DNA of 64,000 nucleotides. Source: Phyllobacterium trifolii. Its GTDB lineage: Bacteria; Pseudomonadota; Alphaproteobacteria; Rhizobiales; Rhizobiaceae. Below the pieces are notes generated by a model. That model saw only the letters and a list, made by a program, of their open reading frames with translations. It did not search any database and had not been told where the DNA came from. A program made the translations under genes and the position numbers. Positions 9,316 to 19,628 of the stretch are shown in pieces. The stretch lies in NCBI RefSeq assembly GCF_014192095.1, contig NZ_JACHXN010000011.1, positions 124,001 to 188,000 of the forward strand. The letters run 5' to 3'. Numbering within the stretch: the stretch's first letter is position 1; every line of letters begins with the position of its first letter.

Positions 9316-10039
9316 ACATCCCCCTTACGAAGACCTATGGCAGAGAACGCCGGTTCGCCCAAGGTCAGATTGAACTTCGCTAAAAGTTATGAAAGATGTC
9401 GATTTAGGCAGTGCACGATTTACAGTGTAATGCCGCAATCTTACAAGTGGACCGCCGCTGCACGCCATCGCATCCCCAAGTCATGGGGCGTTCGGGAATC
9501 GAGCTTTCCGGCACCATGAATTGTCCACCGTGCTACTGCGCTTGTGAAGTGCGGCCTAGACCCACCGAGACCAACTCACTGCCGCTAGACTGCAACGAAG
9601 CAGCATCTGCCGCCCCTCGACCGGCACCAAGCTTTCGCGCCTGGACACGACCAGGTTAGACTTCGCTCTCCCCTGCCGCCAGCGCCCCTTTCGGCCCGGC
9701 GTCTGGGACCGCAACGCTCGGCATAACGCAAGCACTGACGGTGGGCGTCTGCTTGGGTGTAGCGGCCGTCGCACTTTGCAAAAGCGTTGCCTCGCTGGCG
9801 CGCGTGCCTCCCGTGCAGCCGCTCAGGAAGCCTCAAGACCTTAGATTAGGGCGCTGCTCCGCGTTCATTAACGTTTTCCGCGCAAAGCGCGCCCGAGCCG
9901 CCCCGTATGAAACCCGCTGTTCGCCACGAGGCAGGCGTTCAGGGGCACACGACCATAGTTTGCATAGAATATGCGCCTGGGGGAATGTCCTTGCAGTTCT
10001 GTGCGCGGCGGGGCCTAATCGCTTATGCGAGGGGGTACC
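9316..10039. other. Intergenic stretch between divergent accessory genes
   Basis: This 724-bp region must hold the promoters of the 532-aa gene (minus) and the OLD/UvrD pair (plus). It is moderately GC-rich; the open frames in it lack coherent composition. A ribosome site GAGGGGGT (10029-10036) lies at its right end. No mobile-element ends were recognised. Confidence 0.4.
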
Positions 10040-11866
10040 ATGAGAATAGCAAATATAGAGATTCGGAATTTTCGAGGCATTTTGTCATGCGCATTGCTTA
10101 TGCCAAAGCATGCCGTTTTGATCGGCGATAACAATGTCGGCAAATCCACTGTGCTTGAAGCTATTGATCTATGCTTGGGGCCAGACCGTACGAGCAGGCG
10201 GCCACCCGTGGACGAGCATGACTTTTACAAGGGGCTGTACCTTGCAAAGGCTCCGGCGGTGGAAGCTCCTGCGTTTGCGCCAGAAGCTGGTGCTCCAGCG
10301 AATGATCTCGTAGCCCCCGCAAATCCATGCATCGAGATCGATGTGACAATCACAAACCTATCGGACGCTCAGAAGGACCATTTCGGCGAGCAGATCGAAT
10401 GGTGGGATAACGCCACAAATGCACTCTACGCTGGAAAAGCGGCAGACCTTGATGCGGCAGACGTATCCGCTGCGATCCGAGTGAGCTTTCGCGGATATTA
10501 CGACGAGGACGAGGACGATTTTGTCGGCGAGACAATGTTCACGCGAAGCCTGACAGAGGAGGAGAAGCCAACGCCATTCCGCAAAAAGGACAAGCACCTT
10601 TGCGGATTCTTGTATCTTCGGACGCTGCGCACCGGATCGCGCGCACTAAGCCTGGAGCATGGCAGCCTGCTGGATATTATCCTTCGCCTCAAAGAGCTGC
10701 GGGGAGGTATGTGGGAGGACACTATCGACGAGCTGAAGGCTGTCGATGTTGCTGCAGACCCCGCACTAGGTGTTAGCGGTATTTTGGAGAGCGTCAACAA
10801 AGCGCTCAACAAGTACGTGCCAAAGGAATGGGGGGCCAAGCCACAACTGCGGGTCTCAAACCTGACGCGCGAGCATTTGCGCAAGGTTATCACCGCCTTC
10901 ATGGCAACAGGTGACGGGGATCACGCAGCGCCGTTCTACCGCCAAGGGACTGGCACGATAAACATGCTCGTGCTGGCCCTGCTGTCGCAGATTGCCGAGG
11001 ACAAGCAGAACGTCATTTTTGCGATGGAGGAAGTCGAGACCGCCATTCCTCCCTATGCGCAAAAGCGCATCGTTCATGAGCTTCGTAAACTTTCTGCGCA
11101 GTCTATCGTGACAACACATTCGCCATACGTGCTGGAAGAATACGCAATCGAAGAGACGGTTATTGTTTCACGTTCAAAACAGGGCGTGATGACACAATCG
11201 ACCGTCGAGCTACCCGACGGCGTAAAGCTGAAGCGCTATCGAAGTGAATTTAGACAGAGGTTCTGCGAAGGGCTACTTGCTAGCCGAGTGCTTATCGCAG
11301 AGGGCGCGACAGAGATGTCATGCTTTTCTGCGGTCGCTCGTCGCCTGTCCGAGCTAGATGCGGCCAAATACTCTTCTCTGGAAGCAATGGGAATATGCGT
11401 CATCGACGCAGGCACTGACTCCCAAGTCGCGCCATTTGCGAAAATGTACGGCGACCTTGGGAAGCGCGTGTTCGCCGCATGCGACAAGCAAACGGATGAG
11501 ATCAATGCTACGATAGAGGCGCAGGTCGAACAACTTTTCATGCACGACGAGCATGGCATCGAAGATCTGGTGCTAAAGAACACCACACCAGCGGCTCTCA
11601 AGCGGTTTTCCGACAGCATTGAGTGGCCTCCACACCTCATTCACAAGTTCGGCGACCCGGCGGCAAAACCAGCCGAGGCGCTCTCAGCGCTATTCAACTG
11701 GAACAAGGGAGGTTGGAGCCTTCCAGACTTCCTCGCGCAATGCACGGAAGACGAAATTCCGGGATTTCTCCGTGACGCCTGCGCCACCTTGAAAGAGCTG
11801 TGTCTACCAGAGGTTAAGGCCGAAGCCGAAGGCGAGGAGGGCGGGGTGGAGGCCGATGCCGCTTGA
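10040..11866 (+). CDS. OLD-family ATP-dependent endonuclease (GajA-like)
   Basis: The 608-aa protein has an N-terminal ABC/SMC-type ATPase: Walker A GDNNVGKST (residues 29-37), a signature-like QGTGTINMLVLALL, Walker B VIFAMEEVE and the H-loop TTHSPYVLEE. A TOPRIM nuclease domain follows, with the glutamate in LIAEGATEMSCF and an acidic motif in VFAACDKQTDE. This is the layout of class 2 OLD nucleases, which are encoded beside a UvrD-like helicase, as in Gabija anti-phage systems (GajA). The ATG at 10040 is favoured over one 15 nt upstream because of the GAGGGGGT site. It overlaps the helicase gene by 11 nt. The tail is acidic and low-complexity. Confidence 0.85.
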   Translation: MRIANIEIRNFRGILSCALLMPKHAVLIGDNNVGKSTVLEAIDLCLGPDRTSRRPPVDEHDFYKGLYLAKAPAVEAPAFAPEAGAPANDLVAPANPCIEIDVTITNLSDAQKDHFGEQIEWWDNATNALYAGKAADLDAADVSAAIRVSFRGYYDEDEDDFVGETMFTRSLTEEEKPTPFRKKDKHLCGFLYLRTLRTGSRALSLEHGSLLDIILRLKELRGGMWEDTIDELKAVDVAADPALGVSGILESVNKALNKYVPKEWGAKPQLRVSNLTREHLRKVITAFMATGDGDHAAPFYRQGTGTINMLVLALLSQIAEDKQNVIFAMEEVETAIPPYAQKRIVHELRKLSAQSIVTTHSPYVLEEYAIEETVIVSRSKQGVMTQSTVELPDGVKLKRYRSEFRQRFCEGLLASRVLIAEGATEMSCFSAVARRLSELDAAKYSSLEAMGICVIDAGTDSQVAPFAKMYGDLGKRVFAACDKQTDEINATIEAQVEQLFMHDEHGIEDLVLKNTTPAALKRFSDSIEWPPHLIHKFGDPAAKPAEALSALFNWNKGGWSLPDFLAQCTEDEIPGFLRDACATLKELCLPEVKAEAEGEEGGVEADAA

Positions 11867-13676
11867 CCTTTCAAAAGGCCAAAAAGACGTGCTCGCAGCG
11901 GCTGGGCATATTTTGGTGCGCGGCGGTCCAGGCTCAGGCAAGACCACCGTTTCGATCCTCAAGACGGGCCAATATGCAGCGGATATCAGACCCACGCAGC
12001 GCGTACTTTTTCTTAGTTTCGCACGCGCGACAGTGTCTCGCGTGCTTGAGGCCATTGCCGAAGAAAAAAGCCTAACACCTCAGGCACGCGCCTCAATCGA
12101 AGTTGACACCTACCATTCGTTTTTTTGGAAGACCCTGAAGACACATGGCTACTTGAGCGGGCTACCGCGCAAACTTGCCCTGCTAACGCCACCAGCTGAG
12201 GCCGTAGCAGTCTCCCACATCACCGCTGATTACAAAGCGGTTTCAAAGCTCAGCGATGACGAGAAGGCTGAACGAACAGCTCGCATAAACGCCGAACTCT
12301 CAGTGCTGGCGCAAACGAAAGGCAGCATCTGCTTTAATCAATTCGCACCAGCCGTTGCCGACCTTTTGGAAGCCAGTACACGGCTCTGTTCTCTCATCGC
12401 CGCACACTATCCGGTGATCGTGCTCGACGAATTCCAAGATACAAACTGGGATCAATGGCGCGTGGTGAAGGCATTGGGTGCCCACTCTACGTTGCTGGCA
12501 CTTGCAGACCCAGAGCAAAGGATTTTCGACTTTATCGGGGCAGACCCCGAACGGCTCAATCATTTTGTCGAGGCATTTGAACCTAAGGAGTTTGACCTTG
12601 CCGGGGATAACCACCGGAGTAAGGGCACCGAGATCTCTATCTTCGGCAACGATATTCTTCGAGGAAAATTTTCAAAGAACGCCTATGAAGGCGTGACCTT
12701 TGGCACATTTGCGTCCGTCGAAGCTTTGGCGCTCGCCAAACTAAAATCAGAGACCCTTGCGGCGCGGACCAGGCTTATTGAGACTGGCCGATCTGACTGG
12801 TCGATGGCGATATTAGTCCCAACCAAAAAACTGACCAGGGTCGTTTCAGACGCGTTTCGCGGACCAACCGGCAAACTGCCAGCAATTATCCATGACGCAG
12901 CCATCGATATGGAGGCTGCGATCCTCGGAGCCAACATTGTTGCGTGGTTAATGCAGCCGAAGTCGACTGCCGACAGGCACATCTTCGTCCAACTTGTGGC
13001 CGACTACCACCGAGGCAAGAACGGCAACGAGGCGTCTAAGACCAACATCGAAAAAGGCGCATCGATATTAAAGGCTTACGGCCGAATGACAGACTTTGCT
13101 GCACGAGGCAGACCCTTACCCGCCACCAGCATCATGGTCGCGATGATGGACGTTTACGAACGTGCATTGGCGCTAAAACTGTCTGGCGATCCTGACGCGG
13201 ATTGGACTGCAGTTCGGTTGCTGATGGAAAACGGTGACTGCAAGCATCTGTCCGAGATTGGGCTGGAAACTCGCAACGTCCGTCTGCTTGATCGTGGCAC
13301 GCAACTCCGGCAGGCACTCAGTCAGGATTGGCGTACATTCGGTGAATTCCGCAACGCCGTCGCAATCGTTCGGGCGGCTTTTGTTCAAGAACATTTCTCA
13401 AGCCGTTTGAAGGCTGAAAGAGGTGTGTTTGTGATGAACATGCACAAGGCCAAAGGTAAGCAATTTGACGAGGTAATCATATTTGAAGGCTGGCCTATCA
13501 GAGCGAAGGGACAGATCGTCAGCAATTCAAACCGCATTGTTCAGCAGAATGACCTCGCAAACGTAGGAACAGAAGCCAGACAAAACTTTCGGGTGAGCGT
13601 CACGCGCGCAAAACAGCGAACTACGATTTTGACGCCTAAGGACAACGTCTGTGTCCTTTTTTCCGAAGGCGACTAG
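11856..13676 (+). CDS. UvrD/Rep-family superfamily 1 helicase (GajB-like)
   Basis: The 606-aa protein has helicase motif I GGPGSGKTT (residues 23-31), motif Ia VLFLSFARATVSRVLE, motif II DEFQDT (191-196), motif III LLALADPEQRIFDF, motif V NMHKAKGKQFDEV and motif VI SVTRAKQR near the C-terminus. It is an SF1A helicase. The 11-nt overlap with the OLD nuclease and the pairing match Gabija, where GajB senses or processes DNA ends for GajA. It is longer than the first described GajB (about 490 aa), so the pair could also be a related OLD class 2 system. Confidence 0.85.
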   Translation: MPLDLSKGQKDVLAAAGHILVRGGPGSGKTTVSILKTGQYAADIRPTQRVLFLSFARATVSRVLEAIAEEKSLTPQARASIEVDTYHSFFWKTLKTHGYLSGLPRKLALLTPPAEAVAVSHITADYKAVSKLSDDEKAERTARINAELSVLAQTKGSICFNQFAPAVADLLEASTRLCSLIAAHYPVIVLDEFQDTNWDQWRVVKALGAHSTLLALADPEQRIFDFIGADPERLNHFVEAFEPKEFDLAGDNHRSKGTEISIFGNDILRGKFSKNAYEGVTFGTFASVEALALAKLKSETLAARTRLIETGRSDWSMAILVPTKKLTRVVSDAFRGPTGKLPAIIHDAAIDMEAAILGANIVAWLMQPKSTADRHIFVQLVADYHRGKNGNEASKTNIEKGASILKAYGRMTDFAARGRPLPATSIMVAMMDVYERALALKLSGDPDADWTAVRLLMENGDCKHLSEIGLETRNVRLLDRGTQLRQALSQDWRTFGEFRNAVAIVRAAFVQEHFSSRLKAERGVFVMNMHKAKGKQFDEVIIFEGWPIRAKGQIVSNSNRIVQQNDLANVGTEARQNFRVSVTRAKQRTTILTPKDNVCVLFSEGD

Positions 13677-14178
13677 CCACTCAGACCGTGAGCCATCCGT
13701 ATTGCCGCATCCCACAACTTCTGGAAGCTCTCGACAGGGTCCAGGATGCACAATCCCGCCCCAGGCGTTCAGTCGTCCTGAACCTGTTCATTCTGGATCA
13801 CGAATCGGGCTGGCCTCGCCCATAATGCGCCGCTGAGTGCTGGAATTGAACAAGGCAGAAGCGATCGCGGAATTTGCGGCCGCATCTTCATTTTCCCACG
13901 GATAACGGCCCGAAAGCGGACTGAGCGTTTTCCACCCCGTGGCTGACGTTTCGAAAAACTAAGCGGTCCATCCGCTTCTACGAACGCCTGGGATGGGCAA
14001 GAGCGACCGAAGTGCGGGCGCTTAACGGTATGGCAGTTCAACACGCCATTGTGGTCATCAAAAAATTAATCGCCAAATTCGGTAACCTTGAATTCATTTT
14101 CGCAGGGCGATATCGAGCTGCACCAAAGACTACCCTGTATTGTGCGCCCACCCAAACTTCCTGCGAAAGCCAAAGAGT
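13677..14178. other. Intergenic stretch between the OLD/UvrD pair and the HEPN-like gene
   Basis: About 500 bp with no supported gene. A plus-strand fragment near 13962-14070 reads RFYERLGW and looks protein-like but has no start and no clear family. The gap is large enough for a separate promoter for the next gene. Confidence 0.35.
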
Positions 14179-15165
14179 ATGATGACTGTGCCGATCTATC
14201 TTTATCTTGACGGCATTCCCGCTGACGCGCCCGGCCGGGCCGACGAACCATCATTCGCGTTCGACCCACAGGGTATGTGGCGGTTCTCGAGCGACGATGG
14301 CTGGTACGCGGTCGAGGCTGCGGCGGTCGAAATGCATCGGATGTTCGCGAGAGCGATCTTCAAAGGGCTCCGTTACAACGAACTATTGCCGCTCGTACCC
14401 CCTTTCATCGCGACATTGGGTCACAATTCCGAAGCGGCAGGTTCTAAATCGGATTTCGAAGAGGTGCTTGGGCTTGCAAATCGCATCCCAGAGTTGCACC
14501 GGTTCCTTTACTTATATGACTGTCAACGCCTCGTCAGTGCCATTCAGGAGTGCGCTAAGGAGATCATTCAGATCCAGGGCGACTTCTATAGCACGTTTAA
14601 CCTCGAATCCTTCTTCTATCCACCTATGAAGCACGAGGATGGACTGCGGTATTCGACGTCACCGGTAGTCACCAAGCTGTTCGCATTCCTTAGCTTTTTA
14701 TTCATCAGGATGCATAGTCTGCTCGACTACACCGTGAAGGTGGCAATGGAAGCTGAAAAGCTCCCGACCAACCTCAACAACTACCCTAAAATGTCGAGCC
14801 TCAACGCGCAGTACGGCGACCGCAAGCGTGTTGGACTAAACAAGGAAGCGGGTACGCTCTTCGAGGACTGTACATTCCTTGTCACAATAGAGACCTTGCG
14901 CAACCACATCATTCACAATGGGCTGCTCGATGACATGCCGAAGGCCTATGAGGAGATTAAGGACGGCGTTGCAGCGGAAAAGTACATTCTGATGCCAAAC
15001 ATGACTGATGGCCACTTTGACAAATTTCGCAATCGCAATCTTTTCTATGGTCGAGAGGATAAGATCAATCGGCGACTCCCCTTCATAGTATCCGAATTCT
15101 TGGGGAGGCAGGAAGTAACTCTCCGGGCGATCGCCGAGGGTCTGCGGAGCCGGCACGATCTTTGA
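14179..15165 (+). CDS. Unknown protein with a HEPN-type RNxxxH motif
   Basis: The 328-aa protein, starting at the first of two adjacent ATGs, is not a family I can name. The segment ETLRNHIIHNGLLDD (R241 to H246) is an exact RN-x3-H motif, the catalytic signature of HEPN-domain ribonucleases found in many toxin and abortive-infection systems. The flanking residues are helical, as expected for HEPN. Upstream is a helical region with FLSFLFIRMHSLLDYTVKVAMEAEK. It lies on the same strand as the OLD/UvrD pair, 500 bp downstream, so it may be a third component or an independent defence gene. A start further upstream at 14140 is less likely. Confidence 0.65.
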   Translation: MMTVPIYLYLDGIPADAPGRADEPSFAFDPQGMWRFSSDDGWYAVEAAAVEMHRMFARAIFKGLRYNELLPLVPPFIATLGHNSEAAGSKSDFEEVLGLANRIPELHRFLYLYDCQRLVSAIQECAKEIIQIQGDFYSTFNLESFFYPPMKHEDGLRYSTSPVVTKLFAFLSFLFIRMHSLLDYTVKVAMEAEKLPTNLNNYPKMSSLNAQYGDRKRVGLNKEAGTLFEDCTFLVTIETLRNHIIHNGLLDDMPKAYEEIKDGVAAEKYILMPNMTDGHFDKFRNRNLFYGREDKINRRLPFIVSEFLGRQEVTLRAIAEGLRSRHDL

Positions 15166-15710
15166 GAGTTAGCTTCTATTAGTAGAATGTTCCAACTGGG
15201 GCCTCTGCTGGACCCCAGCGAAACGTCGACTTTCGGAGCTAGGGGAGACCCTTTGGATGGCCGGAACGAGGGCGCAAAGCGGCAAGCCGCGCCACGATTG
15301 CCAAACGGCAGCTTAGGGCCACAGCGGTCCTTCACTCTGCAGGATTAATGGGTCCGAAGCCGGGGGCCGCGTCTCACACGCCAAGCTTATCCGCGATCGT
15401 AACGCACGCCATTTAGAGTCAGATTTAACGAACTCGCGAACTGATGCGGAGCGCGATGTCGGAGCGCCACTGCACATCACGGTAAATTGAGCCTGTTCGC
15501 TGTCGGCGATGTCGCGCTTCGCCGTATGGAATTGTACATGCCAATGGAGCAGCTCCGCCGGTTTGCAATAGGATGAAGCTGTTCATGCAAACCGTTGTTT
15601 CACTTTGAAATATCGTGAGCTGTCACTTGGTTTAATGCTAAAAGCATTCTCTATCTCTCATATTTTAACGTCGATTCGGTTCTCAAAGACTGCGGTAGAG
15701 GCGGTTTTTG
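15166..15710. other. Intergenic stretch at the right end of the accessory insert
   Basis: No gene or transposon end was seen. A lone CTGTCAC half-site (15620-15626) precedes the full Pho box at 15711. The region becomes AT-rich from about 15600, as expected for a promoter. Confidence 0.4.
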
Positions 15711-15728
15711 CTGTCATGTAACTGTCAT
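15711..15728 (+). promoter_or_regulatory. Perfect Pho box ahead of the second pst operon
   Basis: CTGTCAT-GTAA-CTGTCAT matches the PhoB consensus exactly in both half-sites. A TAACTT element at 15734-15739 is a plausible -10. The site shows that the pstS coding region cannot begin at the upstream ATG of 15708 and must start downstream, at the GTG of 15825. Confidence 0.9.
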
Positions 15729-15824
15729 CCAGCTAACTTAATCCACCCACGTACGAGACGGTTGCCTTCTCACTTGGCCCGGTCGGGCCAGCGACCGTAT
15801 CGAAAACGCCAGGAGACAGGGATC

Positions 15825-16850
15825 GTGGGAATTCTTCAGAATATCAAGAGCATAAGCGTCGGTTTGGTTGTACTTGCCAGTGCAACGACAGCGAGCTTTG
15901 CCGCAGACATCACCGGCGCTGGATCGACCTTCGTCTATCCGGTCCTTTCAAAGTGGTCGGCTGACTACAACCAGAAAACCGGCGACAAGCTCAACTACCA
16001 GTCCATCGGCTCCGGTGGTGGTATTGCCCAGATCAAGGCTGCAACCGTTGACTTCGGCGCTTCCGATATGCCGATGCAATCCGACGAGCTCAAGAGCCTC
16101 GGCATGGGTCAATTCCCACTCGTCATGGGCGGTGTCGTTCCGGTTGTGAACATCGAAGGTGTCAAGCCCGGTGCGATTAAGTTCACCGGCGAACTGCTCG
16201 CCGATATCTATCTCGGCAAGATTTCAAACTGGAACGATCCGGCCATAGCCATGGTCAATCCCGATCTAAAGCTGCCCGACGCGAAGATCACAGTTGTTCA
16301 CCGTTCCGACGGCTCGGGCACGACATTCAACTGGGTCAATTATCTTGCGAAGGTGAGTGGCGATTGGAAGACAAAGGTCGGCGAGGGCACTTCCGTTTCC
16401 TGGCCGACTGGCGTCGGCGGCAAGGGCAATGAAGGCGTCGCGGCCTATGTCGATCGCATCAAGGATTCGATCGGCTATGTCGAGTATGCCTACGTTCTCC
16501 AGAACAAGATGACTTACGGCGTTGTCCAGAACAGGAGCGGGAAATTCATCGAACCGAGCGTCGAGAGTTTCCAGGCCGCCGCTGCCAGTGCGGACTGGGC
16601 AAACGCCAAGGACTTCTACCTCGTCATGACCGACGCGCCCGGAGAAAACGCTTACCCGATCACCGCGACCACTTTCATCATCATGTATAAGGACCCCAAG
16701 GACGCCGCCCGATCCAAGGAAGGCTTCAAGTTCTTCAAGTGGGCTATTGAGAACGGCCAGAAGGAAGCCAAGGCACTCGATTACGTTCCGTTACCGGATC
16801 CGCTGGTCAAACAAATCGAAGGCTACTGGTCGTCTGAATTCAAGAGCTAA
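15825..16850 (+). CDS. pstS: Phosphate ABC transporter substrate-binding protein PstS (second copy)
   Basis: The GTG at 15825 follows AGGAGACAGG and gives 341 aa with a signal peptide ending near SFAADITGAGS. It has the classic PstS motifs GAGSTFVYPVLSKW, QSIGSGGGIAQI, DFGASDMPM and HRSDGSGTTFNW that wrap the phosphate ion. This is the Escherichia coli-type PstS and is only distantly related to the one at 306-1355, so the two operons probably differ in affinity or in selectivity against arsenate (inference). It heads pstSCAB-phoB. Confidence 0.95.
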   Translation: MGILQNIKSISVGLVVLASATTASFAADITGAGSTFVYPVLSKWSADYNQKTGDKLNYQSIGSGGGIAQIKAATVDFGASDMPMQSDELKSLGMGQFPLVMGGVVPVVNIEGVKPGAIKFTGELLADIYLGKISNWNDPAIAMVNPDLKLPDAKITVVHRSDGSGTTFNWVNYLAKVSGDWKTKVGEGTSVSWPTGVGGKGNEGVAAYVDRIKDSIGYVEYAYVLQNKMTYGVVQNRSGKFIEPSVESFQAAAASADWANAKDFYLVMTDAPGENAYPITATTFIIMYKDPKDAARSKEGFKFFKWAIENGQKEAKALDYVPLPDPLVKQIEGYWSSEFKS

Positions 16851-16862
16851 CCACTTGCTACC

Positions 16863-16897
16863 GCTTCAGGAGGCGCGCAGTTCGCACTTCCTGAAGC
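16863..16897 (+). other. Intercistronic stem-loop between the second pstS and pstC
   Basis: The arms GCTTCAGGA (16863-16871) and TCCTGAAGC (16889-16897) are perfect complements. It occupies the same position as the hairpin at 1372-1409 in the first operon and probably sets the higher pstS:pstC ratio. Confidence 0.6.
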
Positions 16898-16932
16898 ACG
16901 AGTTCCAGTTTGAAGAGAATTGTACCCATTTC

Positions 16933-17928
16933 ATGACTGACCGCGCAACAGCTGGCCTTCGCATTCCGACATCATCGAGAGACACGACCCGCCGACGCGT
17001 GATCTCTGACGCCTTGGGCGACAGGCTGTTCTATTGGCTGGTTGCGGGTGCTGGCTTCTTCGTGCTGATCGCACTTGGGGCCGCGGCGCTGTCCATGGCC
17101 TGGGGTGGACGTCTGGCATTCGCGACGTTTGGCTGGCGATTTTTCTACGGTACCGAATGGGATCCGGTGTCCCGTCAGTTCGCGGCGTTTGTCCCGATCT
17201 ACGGGACACTCGTTACATCAGCCATCGCGATGATTATCGCAGTGCCCGTTAGTCTCGGCATTGCGATCTTCCTCACGGAAGTTTCGCCTCGCTGGCTGCG
17301 CGGACCTGTCGGCACCGCTATCGAACTGCTCGCCGGAATACCAAGCATTATCTACGGCATGTGGGGCTTGTTCATCTTCGTCCCTTTCATGTCGGACCAT
17401 GTGCAGCCCTGGATGATAGACCATCTTGGCCCGTTGCCGATCATCGGCGCGCTCTTCGATGGCGCACCCATGGGAATCGGCATGCTGACCGCGGGCATAA
17501 TCCTTGGCATCATGGTGATCCCGTTCATCACGGCGGTGACACGAGATGTTTTTATGGTCGTGCCCGCGACACTCAAGGAATCCGCCTATGCGCTTGGCAG
17601 CACCAAATGGGAAGTCGTAAAGGATGTCGTGATCCCCTATACGCGCACCGCCGTTGTCGGCGGCATATTTCTCGGTCTCGGCAGGGCCCTTGGCGAGACC
17701 ATGGCTGTCACGTTCGTTCTCGGCAATGCACACAACCTCAGCGTTTCGCTGATGGAGCCCGGAAACTCGATTGCGGCAGCCATTGCGAATGAATTCACGG
17801 AAGCGGATTCCGATATCTATCTGTCGTCGCTCATCGCCCTCGGTTTCGTGCTCTTCGTCGTGACGTTCATCGTCCTTGCAATTGCCAAGCTCATGCTCCA
17901 GCGCATTGCCCGGCAAAAAGGTGAGTAG
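16933..17928 (+). CDS. pstC: Phosphate ABC transporter permease PstC (second copy)
   Basis: The 331-aa permease starts at the ATG of 16933 (MTDRATAGLRIPTSS), the usual length for PstC. Six membrane helices are recognisable, beginning at about residue 36, and the coupling loop lies around TLKESAYALGSTKWEVVKDVVIPYTR. It lacks the N-terminal extension of the first PstC. The open frame continues upstream but into pstS and the hairpin. pstA starts immediately after its stop. Confidence 0.93.
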   Translation: MTDRATAGLRIPTSSRDTTRRRVISDALGDRLFYWLVAGAGFFVLIALGAAALSMAWGGRLAFATFGWRFFYGTEWDPVSRQFAAFVPIYGTLVTSAIAMIIAVPVSLGIAIFLTEVSPRWLRGPVGTAIELLAGIPSIIYGMWGLFIFVPFMSDHVQPWMIDHLGPLPIIGALFDGAPMGIGMLTAGIILGIMVIPFITAVTRDVFMVVPATLKESAYALGSTKWEVVKDVVIPYTRTAVVGGIFLGLGRALGETMAVTFVLGNAHNLSVSLMEPGNSIAAAIANEFTEADSDIYLSSLIALGFVLFVVTFIVLAIAKLMLQRIARQKGE

Positions 17929-17929
17929 A

Positions 17930-18787
17930 ATGACCACGGCCGACTCCCTTCATCGCCGCAGGCAAATGGTCAGCTACGTTGCTCTGACCTTGGCGACACT
18001 CGCCACGGTGCTCGGTCTTGTCTGTCTTGTCTGGATCCTGGCCACGACTTTTTTCGAAGGGTTAGGGGCGTTAAATCTCAAACTCTTCACCGAGATGACG
18101 CCTCCGCCCGGTGAAGCAGGTGGCTTGCTCAACGCATTTTTTGGCAGCCTGGTGATGGTGGTGATGGCGGTGGCGATCGGCAGTCCGATCGGTATCGCCG
18201 CCGGAACGTTCCTTGCGGAATATGCGCGGGACAGCCGTATCGGCGAGATCATACGCTTCGTCAACGATATCCTGCTGAGCGCGCCGTCGATCATCATCGG
18301 CTTGTTCGTCTACGAGCTCGTCGTAAGGCAAATGGGACATTTTTCCGCCTATGCCGGCGGGCTGGCGCTCGCTTTCATCCTCCTGCCTGTCGTCGTGCGC
18401 ACAACGGACGAAATGCTGCGTCTCGTTCCTGACGTCATGCGCGAGGCTGCGCTTTCGCTAGGGATACCGCGCTGGAAAATGGTCGGTCACGTGGTTTATC
18501 GAGCTGCCAAAGCCGGGATACTTACGGGCGTGCTTCTTGCAGTTGCCCGAATTTCCGGTGAGACGGCACCACTTTTGTTCACTGCCCTGAATAACCAGTA
18601 TTGGACCAGCGATCTGTCCGAACCGATGGCCAATATCCCGGTCGTCATCTTCCAATATGCCATGAGCCCCTACGACGAATGGCATACGCTCGCATGGGCT
18701 GGCGCATTCGTCATGACGCTGTTCGTGCTGCTGCTCAGCATCGTTTCCCGCATGTTTCTCAATCGAAGGAAGTCCGACAATGCTTGA
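17930..18787 (+). CDS. pstA: Phosphate ABC transporter permease PstA (second copy)
   Basis: The ATG at 17930, 1 nt after the pstC stop, gives 285 aa, the normal PstA size. The coupling loop is near [29 protein letters not shown] and the membrane helices follow the family pattern. It lacks the 300-residue periplasmic insert of the first copy. Its end overlaps pstB by 8 nt. Confidence 0.93.
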   Translation: MTTADSLHRRRQMVSYVALTLATLATVLGLVCLVWILATTFFEGLGALNLKLFTEMTPPPGEAGGLLNAFFGSLVMVVMAVAIGSPIGIAAGTFLAEYARDSRIGEIIRFVNDILLSAPSIIIGLFVYELVVRQMGHFSAYAGGLALAFILLPVVVRTTDEMLRLVPDVMREAALSLGIPRWKMVGHVVYRAAKAGILTGVLLAVARISGETAPLLFTALNNQYWTSDLSEPMANIPVVIFQYAMSPYDEWHTLAWAGAFVMTLFVLLLSIVSRMFLNRRKSDNA

Positions 18788-19583
18788 GAGAAGTCCGGTT
18801 GGAGGAGAGGCGATCAATCCCAGTACATCCGAGCCGAAGCTTGTGCTCGACAATGTCAATTTCTTCTACGGCCAAAATCATGCTGTGCATGATGTGAACA
18901 TCGAATTTCCCTCGGGGCAGGTATCCGCACTGATCGGGCCTTCTGGTTGCGGTAAGTCAACACTGCTAAGAGTTCTCAACCGCATCTACATGATTTACCC
19001 GAAGCAGCGTGCGACGGGCAAAGTCCTGCTCGATGGGGAAGATATCCTTGATAGCCGGTATCCGTTGGGTCGCCTGCGGGCGCGTGTGGGCATGGTGTTT
19101 CAAAAGCCGGTGCCGTTTCCCATGTCGATCTATGAGAATGTCGCCTACGCCATACGCCACTATGAACGTCTGTCACGTAGCGAAATGAACGACCGCGTGG
19201 AAGGAGCCTTGCGTCAGGCGGCACTATGGGACGAAGTCAAGGACAAGCTGCTTGCGAGCGGCCTGAGCCTCTCGGGTGGCCAGCAACAACGTCTTTGCAT
19301 CGCGCGGGGAATTGCCCTGCGACCTGAGGTTCTTCTGCTCGACGAGCCCACATCCGCACTGGATCCCATATCGACTGCCCGCATCGAGGAGCTGATCGAT
19401 ACGCTGAAGAGACAGTTCACAATCGTCATCGTCACCCACAACATGCAGCAGGCGGCACGCATATCGAGTAATACAGCGTTCATGTACCTGGGAAAACTGA
19501 TCGAGTTCGGTCCGACGACTGACATTTTCAACCAGCCACAGGACCAGAGGACCCTCGAGTATATTACGGGTCGTTTTGGGTGA
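18780..19583 (+). CDS. pstB: Phosphate ABC transporter ATPase PstB (second copy)
   Basis: The 267-aa ATPase has Walker A GPSGCGKS (about 53-60), signature LSGGQQQR, Walker [14 protein letters not shown] and switch region [13 protein letters not shown]. It shares the overall layout of the first PstB but differs throughout, so the transporter genes diverged well before the two phoB genes. It is followed after 45 nt by phoB rather than phoU. Confidence 0.95.
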   Translation: MLERSPVGGEAINPSTSEPKLVLDNVNFFYGQNHAVHDVNIEFPSGQVSALIGPSGCGKSTLLRVLNRIYMIYPKQRATGKVLLDGEDILDSRYPLGRLRARVGMVFQKPVPFPMSIYENVAYAIRHYERLSRSEMNDRVEGALRQAALWDEVKDKLLASGLSLSGGQQQRLCIARGIALRPEVLLLDEPTSALDPISTARIEELIDTLKRQFTIVIVTHNMQQAARISSNTAFMYLGKLIEFGPTTDIFNQPQDQRTLEYITGRFG

Positions 19584-19628
19584 GGCCGGCTGTCTGACGG
19601 TATCTTTCAGAATCGAGTAGAGATCATT

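Noticed and set aside
13962-14070. Plus-strand fragment RFYERLGW... resembling a GNAT, VOC or MerR-type piece
   Set aside because: No start codon, no extended similarity and unrelated flanks; may be chance.
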